Assembly: GCA_946625125.1 (NCBI GenBank)
Contig: CAMOSU010000008.1
Location: 1-41,160 of the forward strand
Origin: an uncultured Clostridia bacterium
GTDB lineage: Bacteria; Bacillota; Clostridia; Oscillospirales; Oscillospiraceae
Reading direction: 5' to 3'
DNA: 41,160 bases
Under the pieces are notes generated by a model. The model saw only the letters and a list, made by a program, of their open reading frames with translations, did not search any database and was not told where the DNA came from. The translations under genes and the position numbers were made by a program. Positions 33,865 through 41,160 of the stretch are shown here, one piece after another (the first letter of the stretch is position 1; every line of letters begins with the position of its first letter).

Positions 33865-34431
33865 ATGGATATACAGATTGTGGGACTTTCCCATCGCTTT
33901 GGGGACAAGGTGATATTTCAGGATTTCTCCCTTTGCCTGAGGGAAGGCGGGCTCTACGGACTCACAGCTCCCTCCGGCCGGGGGAAAACCACCCTGCTGC
34001 GGATTCTTCTGGGACTGCAAAAGCCGGACAGTGCTGAGATCAGCGGAGGCCTGCGATACAGCGCGGTGTTTCAAAGAGACTGCCTGCTTCCGGGTCAAAC
34101 TCCCGTGGAACAGCTTCTCTACGTCCGAGGTGGGAAACGGAACCGGAGGGAATGCCGGGAATTTCTGGCGGAGCTTCTGCCGGGGGACAGTCTGGAGCAG
34201 CCTGTGGAGGAGCTTTCCGGAGGGATGCAGCGCAGAACCGCCATTGCCAGAGCTCTGTGGGCGGAGAGCGACTGCGTGTTGATGGACGAGCCCTTTATCG
34301 GGCTGGACCCGGAGACCCTGCGGCATACCATGGACTTTATTCTGGCCCACCGAAGAAGCAGGACCCTTCTGCTCTCCACCCACCAAAAGGAGCTGCTTCA
34401 GGATTACGGTTTGGAATGGATTACAATATAG
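33865..34431 (+). CDS. Small ABC importer ATPase
   Basis: This 188-residue ATPase is shorter than the usual 240-260 residues for NitT/TauT-type partners. It has a Walker A loop written APSGRGKTT, where the first Gly of GxxxxGKT is Ala. The rest is standard: FQRDCLLPGQTP (Q-loop), ELSGGMQRRTAIAR (signature), DCVLMDEPFIGLD (Walker B and D-loop) and LLSTHQKE (switch His). It seems to end soon after the switch His, so the C-terminal extension is absent rather than the core. It is the third gene of the importer operon and is followed at once by a terminator hairpin. Confidence 0.88.
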   Translation: MDIQIVGLSHRFGDKVIFQDFSLCLREGGLYGLTAPSGRGKTTLLRILLGLQKPDSAEISGGLRYSAVFQRDCLLPGQTPVEQLLYVRGGKRNRRECREFLAELLPGDSLEQPVEELSGGMQRRTAIARALWAESDCVLMDEPFIGLDPETLRHTMDFILAHRRSRTLLLSTHQKELLQDYGLEWITI

Positions 34432-34437
34432 AAAACA

Positions 34438-34472
34438 CAGCCCCTTCGGAGACCTTTTCTCCGAGGGGGCTG
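34438..34472. terminator. Hairpin terminator between convergent genes
   Basis: A 15-bp stem (CAGCCCCTTCGGAGA against TCTCCGAGGGGGCTG, one G-U type mismatch) encloses a short CCTTT loop. It lies between the ABC ATPase stop and the asnS stop on the opposite strand, so it probably serves both. Confidence 0.75.
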
Positions 34473-34485
34473 CTGTTATGACGGA

Positions 34486-35880
<1,395 letters not shown>

Positions 35881-35919
35881 AAATCATTCCCGCTTTCTGT
35901 TTTATGCTAAGTGCCACAT

Positions 35920-35948
35920 ATTATAACACAGGTTTTTCTGTTTCGCAA
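35920..35948 (-). promoter_or_regulatory. Promoter of asnS
   Basis: On the minus strand TTGCGA (35948-35943) and a perfect TATAAT (35925-35920) are 17 bases apart. The predicted leader to the ATG at 35880 is about 33 bases. Confidence 0.75.
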
Positions 35949-36016
35949 GAGCTTGTAATTCTTTTTCTTCGCTTTTCCTGTCTGACGGGATATTTCTGTT
36001 TCTTCTTCACAGCTTA

Positions 36017-36045
36017 TTGACTTTTTGTGGGAAGAGAATTAGAAT
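36017..36045 (+). promoter_or_regulatory. Promoter of the amylopullulanase gene
   Basis: TTGACT at 36017-36022 and TAGAAT at 36040-36045 are 17 bases apart. Just downstream, CACAG-GAAT-CTGTG at 36059-36072 forms a small dyad that could be an operator or a leader hairpin; that function is inference. The leader to the ATG at 36108 is about 55 bases. Confidence 0.7.
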
Positions 36046-36107
36046 ATTTATGCGGATACACAGGAATCTGTGCGTCAAAGATAAGGCATTCAGAAAGGAG
36101 AATGAGT

Positions 36108-39100
36108 ATGAAGCTGAAAAGAAGTATTGCGCTGTTCCTTTGTCTGCTGCTGGTGATTTCCCTGCTCCCGACGGTGACTGCCGCCGACGTCAACGGGTAC
36201 TACAACGCGGACTATCTGGAAGACAGCGCGGCCATGGCCTGGGACGAGGAGGGACTCGGGGTGGTTTACAGTCCCCAGGCGAGCACCTGGAAGGTCTGGT
36301 CCCCCACGGCCAAGCATGTTCAGCTCCGCCTGTATGCCACCGGCTCCGACGAGGAGGCCGGCGCGGCGGTGCTGGGAACCTATACCATGGAGCAAGACCC
36401 CCAGACAGGAGTCTGGTCTTTGACCCTGGATGGAGATTACAAAAACGTCTATTACAGCTATCTCGTCACGGTCCGGGGGCAGACCCATGAAACCCGGGAT
36501 ATCTACGCCAAGGCCGCGGGCGTCAACGGCTACCGCTCCATGGTGGTGGATCTGGACGCCACGGACCCGGCGGGCTGGGACAGCGATCAGCACGTTCTGC
36601 CCGAGTCGGGAAGCGACGCGGTGATCTGGGAGGTCCACGTCCGGGACTTCTCCATCTCCGAAAGCTCCGGCGTCAGTGCCGGACACCGGGGCAAGTATCT
36701 GGCCTTTACCGAGGCGAATACCACGGTGGACGGAGACAGCAGCCGCCCCTCCACCTGCGTCAGCTATCTCAAGGAAATGGGCGTCAACACGGTGCATCTG
36801 CTGCCGGTTTATGATTTCGGTTCCGTGGATGAGACCGTCACCGACGATCCCGCCAACCGGAACTGGGGCTACGATCCCATCAACTACAATGTACCCGAGG
36901 GCTCCTATTCCACGGACCCCTACCACGGCAGCGCCAGAATCACCGAATTTAAGCAGATGGTTCAGGCACTGCACGAGGCAGGAATCTCCGTGGTGATGGA
37001 CGTGGTTTACAACCACACCTTCGACATCGACACCCACCAGTACGGCCATCCTCTGCTGTACAACAACGCCTTCAACGAGACGGTGCCGGGCTACTATTTC
37101 CGCATGTCCGGTCCCACCAGCTTCTATGACGGCTCCGGCTGCGGCAACGTCACCGCCTCGGACAAGCTGATGTTCCGGAAGTACATGGTGGAATCCGTGC
37201 TCTACTGGGCCACGGAGTACCACATCGACGGCTTCCGCTTCGATCTCATGGGCTGTCACGACGTGGACACCATGAATCTCATCCGGGCCAGGCTGGATGA
37301 GCTGGATCAGGGAGAGGGAAGCAAGATTCTCATGTACGGCGAGCCCTGGACAGGCGGAAGCACCGGAATCGCCAACGGCTGCACCCAGGACAATGTGAAG
37401 CTCTACGGGCTCAACGCGCGCATCGCTCTCTTCTGCGACTGGATGCGGGACGCCATCAAGGGCGACCCCAACGGAACAAGCTGGGGCTGGGTCCAGGGAG
37501 ACAGCACCAAGGCCGGGGCCGTCCTGGGAGGCCTGAATGCCAACGACAGCCGACTCTACGCCCCCTCTCAGACAGTAACATACGCCGACGCCCACGACAA
37601 TCTGATCCTATGGGACAAGCTTCTCAACTCCAACGGCAGTCAGGCCTGGAACGTCTACACCGGCTCCGACGCGGAGACCTGGCTCAAGCAGCTCAATCTG
37701 GCAAAGACCATTGTGCTCATGTCCCAGGGCATGGCCTTCAATGTGGCCGGTACGGAGTTTGCCAGGAGCAAGCAGGGCAGCGCCGACAGCTACAATGCTC
37801 CGGACTCCGTCAACGCCATTGACTGGAGCCTTCGGGAGACCAACGCTGCCTACGCGGATTATTACAAGGGCTTGATTCAGATTCGGCAGCGCTTCTCTCC
37901 CATTACGAACCCGACCCAGGCGTACCCCAAGTACAACCTGGAGGGCAGCAGCAATAGCTGCATCGCCCTTCGCATTCCCAACAGCACGGAAGGGGAGTGG
38001 CGAAATCTGATTCTGATTCTCAACGACGCCGCTTCTCCCGCTTCTGTAACCCTGCCCGAGGGCACCTGGGTCCAGATCTCCGACGGCCAACAAGTGGACC
38101 TGGAGGGCCTTGCCCAGTGCAGCGGAAGCTATACCGTACCCGGCTATGGCTCCGCCATTCTGGTAAACGACGCGGAAATCCAGCAGCCGGAGCCGGAGCC
38201 CGACGACGACTACTATCTGGTGGGCTACATCAACGGCGCCGATTACGGCTGCGAGGCTGACGCCGGCAACAAGGGCGTTTACCGCTTTGAAAACGGCAGT
38301 CTTACCGCCTGCTTCAGCTCCGACAGCTATGTTTATGTCAAGACCGGAGACAACAGCCGCTGGTATATGACAGACGGCTGGCTGGGAACCGAGATCAGCT
38401 CCGCCCAGCTCTATCTCACGGAGAGTCTGGAGGGCAGAGGCAACAAGCTCTTTGTTCCCGGCAATACGGAGATTCAGTTTACTCTGACGGAAAACAGCGA
38501 CGGGAGCCTGACGCTCTCCTACGTCACAGTGGGCGGCTCCGATTCCGGAGAGGACCCGGAGGACCCGGGCTATTATCTCATCGGCTACATCAACGGAGCC
38601 AATTACGGCTGCGAGGAGGATTATCTGAACCTGGGGGACTACCGCTTTGAGAACGGCAGCCTGACAGCCAGCTTCAATCAGGACAGCTATGTCTTTGTCA
38701 AAACCGGCGACAACGCAAGCTGGTATATGACCGACGGCTGGCTGGGAACGGAAACCAGCTCCGCCGTTTTGTACGACACCGCCAAGTATCCCAGCATCTC
38801 CGCCAACAAGCTCTATGTTCCCGGCGGGGTGAGCCTGCGCTTTAGCCTGACGGACAATGGCAATGATACCCTGAGCCTGTCCTACAGCCCACTGCGGGAG
38901 GGGCAGGAGGCTTCTGTTAACCGCAAGCTTCGGAACGAAAAGGGAAGCCCCTCCGGGGCGGAGAGCGGGCAGAACGCCGTTGCCGGAGAGAGCAAGGACG
39001 CCTTGATTCTCCACTGCTGGAACTGGAGCTATGACACCATCCGGCAGCAGCTTCCCGCCATCCAGGCCGCGGGCTATACCGCGGTCCAGACCTCTCCCGC

Positions 39101-41160
39101 CCAGCCTCACTCCGGCTATCGCACAGGGGAGATCGGCACCGGGGACTGGTGGATGCTGTATCAGCCTGTGGGCCTGCACATCGCCCAGGAGGGCCAGTCC
39201 TGGCTGGGCAGTGAAAGCGAGCTGCGGGCGCTCTGCCAGGAGGCCCACCAGCTTGGCATCGAGGTGATTGTAGACGTGGTGTCCAACCACATCTGCAACG
39301 CCTACAACGACATCGCCGCAACGGGAACAGACCCCAAGGGCAGCGACCAGATCGTTGCCAGCAGCGGCGACCGGGTGGGCTATCGCTTTGAGACTCTGCC
39401 TTCCTCCCAGGTGGCGGACTTCAACCCGGAGCTGGCGGACAGCCAATACTACCGGGATTACGTATTCTGCGACGACAACAGCACCGAGGCGGTGGTACAC
39501 GGCAACATCGGCATGCCGGATTTCCGCACCGAGGACCCTGTGGTACAGAACGCGGTGAAAACCTATCTGTGCGAGCTCATTGACGCCGGGGTGGACGGCT
39601 TCCGCTTTGACGCCGCCAAGCACATTGAAACCCCCGCCGACGGAGCCTATGCCTCGGAGTTCTGGCCCAATGTTCTGGGAGGCGCGGAGCAATACGCCGC
39701 TGATCAGGGAAAGAGTATCTGGGCTTATGGCGAGGTGCTTTCCACTGCGGGCCGCACCAGAAGGATGAATGACTACGCCCCCTACATGGACATGACGGAG
39801 ATCAGCTACGCCTATACCATAACCCAGGGCTTTGGGGATCACCGGGGCGCCGAGACCGTCGCCAACCAGCTCTTCAAGGACTGGCTGTCAGCGGATCAGG
39901 AAACCCTGGCTGCCGACGATCTGGTACTGATGGCGGAATCCCACGATATGTACGCTGACGCCCACAATTCCTTCTCCCGCTACGGCACTGAGGTCATTCA
40001 CAAGGCTTGGGCCGTGGCCGCGGCCAGAGCGGACGCCTCCGCCCTGTACTTTGCCCGTCCGGCGGGCTACGCCGTGGGCATCAACCAGGAGGACCCCAGC
40101 GCGGGATATCCCACGGGAACCCTGGGCGCCTGCGAAAGCTTCGACTGGAAGGCCCCGGAGGTAGCGGCGGTCAATCGCTTCCACAATGATTTCATTGGAG
40201 CCCAGGAGCAGGTCTACGCCGCCGGGAATTTTGTGGTGGTGGAGCGTTATGACAGCGAGGATTCCGGCGCTGTGGTGGTGAATGCCCAGGACAGCATCGC
40301 GTCTGCCTCCTTCCAGGTCCGCGCTCTTACGGAGGGCAGCTACTACGACCAATTGACCGGCAACGAGTTCCAACTGGTCAACGGCGTCCTCACGGGCAAT
40401 GTGGGAGCCACCGGCATCGCCGTGCTGCGGACAGCGCCTCCCGCCGTCTGCGAGCATCCCGCCCAGGAGCTCTACACCGTCAGCAGAGAAGCAAGCTGCA
40501 CCGAGGATGGCTATGAAGCCGTCTACTGCGGTCTCTGCGGGCGCATGGTGGAGCAGCTCAGCTATACCCCGGCTCTGGGCCACGTCGACCTGGACGCGGA
40601 CCTGCGCTGTGACCGCTGCGGCAGCTATCTCGGCGTTGTCAGCGTGTATTACGTGGACGCCCTGGACTGGGTGGTAAAGAATGATTATTACCGCAGCGTC
40701 AACGCCTACGCCTACGGCGAAGGCGGAGAGAATGAAGCCTGGCCCGGAGTTCCCATGGAATACATCGGCCACAGCGTGGATGGCCACGGCATCTGGAAGA
40801 TTGAGCTGAATCCTGAGCGGTATCAGACTCTGAAGCTGGTGGGCTTCCCCGGGGAAAGCGACGAGGTGAAAACCGTGAATCTTCCCTTTGCCGCCGACGG
40901 TGAAACACGAAACAACCGGGTGGTTTACCGGGGGCAGGATGAGCTTCAGAGCTCCGATTATGGCCCGGAATATCAAGCCGGAATTGTGGAGGATCTGGAA
41001 GCAGTTTGCGCCCACAGCGGCTATCTCATCGTCAATGTCCCAGGGAGCGGGGAATGCCGGATCTGCGACTGCTGCGGAAAGAATCTGGATCAAAACGCAG
41101 CGCCTGAGCCCATTGAGACCACGGATCTCAAGCTCTTCGAGTCCGTCACCGTGGGGACCA
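36108..41160 (+). CDS. Secreted amylopullulanase (GH13 pullulanase plus GH13 amylase), 3' end outside window
   Basis: At least 1684 residues, open to the window's edge. The start is ATG 36108 with AAAGGAG at 7 bases. After a signal peptide (about 27 residues) come a CBM48-like region (about 45-150) and a type I pullulanase core: NWGYDP at 252, nucleophile Asp 379 in FRFDLMG, acid Glu 412 in GEPWTGG, Asp 497 in DAHDN. Two near-identical starch-binding repeats follow (about 702-809 and 822-929), then a second GH13 alpha-amylase from about 965: Asp 1168 in GFRFDAAKH, Glu 1209 in YGEVLS, Asp 1280 in ESHDMY. Next are Cys-pair segments (about 1448-1515) and a CBM26-like domain (about 1511-1608). 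Pullulanase cuts alpha-1,6 and amylase alpha-1,4 bonds in starch or glycogen. The ORF track lacks it because no stop is reached; long minus-strand ORFs here are shadows. Confidence 0.93.
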   Translation, partial: MKLKRSIALFLCLLLVISLLPTVTAADVNGYYNADYLEDSAAMAWDEEGLGVVYSPQASTWKVWSPTAKHVQLRLYATGSDEEAGAAVLGTYTMEQDPQTGVWSLTLDGDYKNVYYSYLVTVRGQTHETRDIYAKAAGVNGYRSMVVDLDATDPAGWDSDQHVLPESGSDAVIWEVHVRDFSISESSGVSAGHRGKYLAFTEANTTVDGDSSRPSTCVSYLKEMGVNTVHLLPVYDFGSVDETVTDDPANRNWGYDPINYNVPEGSYSTDPYHGSARITEFKQMVQALHEAGISVVMDVVYNHTFDIDTHQYGHPLLYNNAFNETVPGYYFRMSGPTSFYDGSGCGNVTASDKLMFRKYMVESVLYWATEYHIDGFRFDLMGCHDVDTMNLIRARLDELDQGEGSKILMYGEPWTGGSTGIANGCTQDNVKLYGLNARIALFCDWMRDAIKGDPNGTSWGWVQGDSTKAGAVLGGLNANDSRLYAPSQTVTYADAHDNLILWDKLLNSNGSQAWNVYTGSDAETWLKQLNLAKTIVLMSQGMAFNVAGTEFARSKQGSADSYNAPDSVNAIDWSLRETNAAYADYYKGLIQIRQRFSPITNPTQAYPKYNLEGSSNSCIALRIPNSTEGEWRNLILILNDAASPASVTLPEGTWVQISDGQQVDLEGLAQCSGSYTVPGYGSAILVNDAEIQQPEPEPDDDYYLVGYINGADYGCEADAGNKGVYRFENGSLTACFSSDSYVYVKTGDNSRWYMTDGWLGTEISSAQLYLTESLEGRGNKLFVPGNTEIQFTLTENSDGSLTLSYVTVGGSDSGEDPEDPGYYLIGYINGANYGCEEDYLNLGDYRFENGSLTASFNQDSYVFVKTGDNASWYMTDGWLGTETSSAVLYDTAKYPSISANKLYVPGGVSLRFSLTDNGNDTLSLSYSPLREGQEASVNRKLRNEKGSPSGAESGQNAVAGESKDALILHCWNWSYDTIRQQLPAIQAAGYTAVQTSPAQPHSGYRTGEIGTGDWWMLYQPVGLHIAQEGQSWLGSESELRALCQEAHQLGIEVIVDVVSNHICNAYNDIAATGTDPKGSDQIVASSGDRVGYRFETLPSSQVADFNPELADSQYYRDYVFCDDNSTEAVVHGNIGMPDFRTEDPVVQNAVKTYLCELIDAGVDGFRFDAAKHIETPADGAYASEFWPNVLGGAEQYAADQGKSIWAYGEVLSTAGRTRRMNDYAPYMDMTEISYAYTITQGFGDHRGAETVANQLFKDWLSADQETLAADDLVLMAESHDMYADAHNSFSRYGTEVIHKAWAVAAARADASALYFARPAGYAVGINQEDPSAGYPTGTLGACESFDWKAPEVAAVNRFHNDFIGAQEQVYAAGNFVVVERYDSEDSGAVVVNAQDSIASASFQVRALTEGSYYDQLTGNEFQLVNGVLTGNVGATGIAVLRTAPPAVCEHPAQELYTVSREASCTEDGYEAVYCGLCGRMVEQLSYTPALGHVDLDADLRCDRCGSYLGVVSVYYVDALDWVVKNDYYRSVNAYAYGEGGENEAWPGVPMEYIGHSVDGHGIWKIELNPERYQTLKLVGFPGESDEVKTVNLPFAADGETRNNRVVYRGQDELQSSDYGPEYQAGIVEDLEAVCAHSGYLIVNVPGSGECRICDCCGKNLDQNAAPEPIETTDLKLFESVTVGT
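38211..38535 (+). repeat. Starch-binding repeat, copy 1
   Basis: This encodes one unit of about 108 residues running from YYLVGYINGADYGC through WYMTDGWLGTE to LTLSYVTVG inside the amylopullulanase. Its partner begins 360 bases later and matches along its full length. The conserved tryptophans and tyrosines fit a starch-binding surface of the CBM26-like kind. Confidence 0.8.
38571..38895 (+). repeat. Starch-binding repeat, copy 2
   Basis: This is the second unit, from YYLIGYINGANYGC through WYMTDGWLGTE to LSLSYSPL. It has the same length as copy 1 and is separated from it by a short acidic linker (EDPEDPG). Internal duplication is the simplest explanation. Confidence 0.8.

Noticed and set aside
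35881-35949. T-box leader before asnS
   Set aside because: The promoter leaves a leader of only about 33 bases, too short for a T-box.
37608-39842. 744-residue minus-strand ORF, and similar ones at 36090-37595 and 39888-41093
   Set aside because: They lie opposite the amylopullulanase frame, which carries full GH13 motifs; their His/Gly/Val-rich composition is the usual shadow of a GC-rich gene.

Overview
The window is GC-rich, gene-dense DNA. Clear sigma-A type promoters, strong GGAGG-type ribosome binding sites, several TTG starts, short overlaps between genes and the protein families all point to a low-oxygen Firmicute of class Clostridia, probably a gut commensal of the Oscillospiraceae type. 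That placement rests on protein style and base composition only; no rRNA or tRNA gene is present to confirm it.

Region 1 (about 1-4008, + strand) is a four-gene operon: a WecG/TagA/CpsF glycosyltransferase, a DJ-1/PfpI protein, the MltG endolytic transglycosylase and a peptidase-U32 family protein. Region 2 (about 4114-22085, + strand) is a single long polysaccharide operon behind a near-consensus promoter. It runs: PIG-L type deacetylase, initiating sugar-phosphate transferase, N-formyltransferase-like enzyme, an SDR with a non-canonical active site, three GT4 glycosyltransferases, a Wzy-type polymerase, LicD, a fourth GT4, a Wzx-type flippase, a CDP-glycerol phosphotransferase-like enzyme, and a three-gene UDP-L-FucNAc pathway (CapE, CapG, CapF types). 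The tail of the operon is unexpected: a SIR2-domain gene and a TPR gene lie in the same reading frame and are separated by one TAA codon.

Region 3 (22086-22361) is a short non-coding stretch holding a 186-bp terminal-inverted-repeat element that looks like a MITE, followed by a perfect 38-bp palindrome that probably terminates transcription from both sides. Region 4 (22362-34472) holds a minus-strand nucleotidyltransferase-fold gene; a divergent pepD, MATE, ABC-exporter group; an amino-sugar cassette (APH-fold kinase, long ROK protein, NagA) with its own promoter; and a three-gene ABC importer (lipoprotein, permease, small ATPase) ending in a hairpin terminator.

Region 5 (34486-41160) has asnS on the minus strand and, divergent from it, a very large secreted amylopullulanase that runs off the right edge. 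It joins a type I pullulanase, two tandem starch-binding repeats, a second GH13 alpha-amylase, Cys-rich segments and a further starch-binding domain. The ORF track misses this gene because it has no stop in the window. Taken together the window describes a starch- and amino-sugar-using bacterium that builds a decorated surface polysaccharide. The best candidates for something new are the SIR2/TPR pair inside the capsule operon and the deacetylase plus formyltransferase pair at its head.
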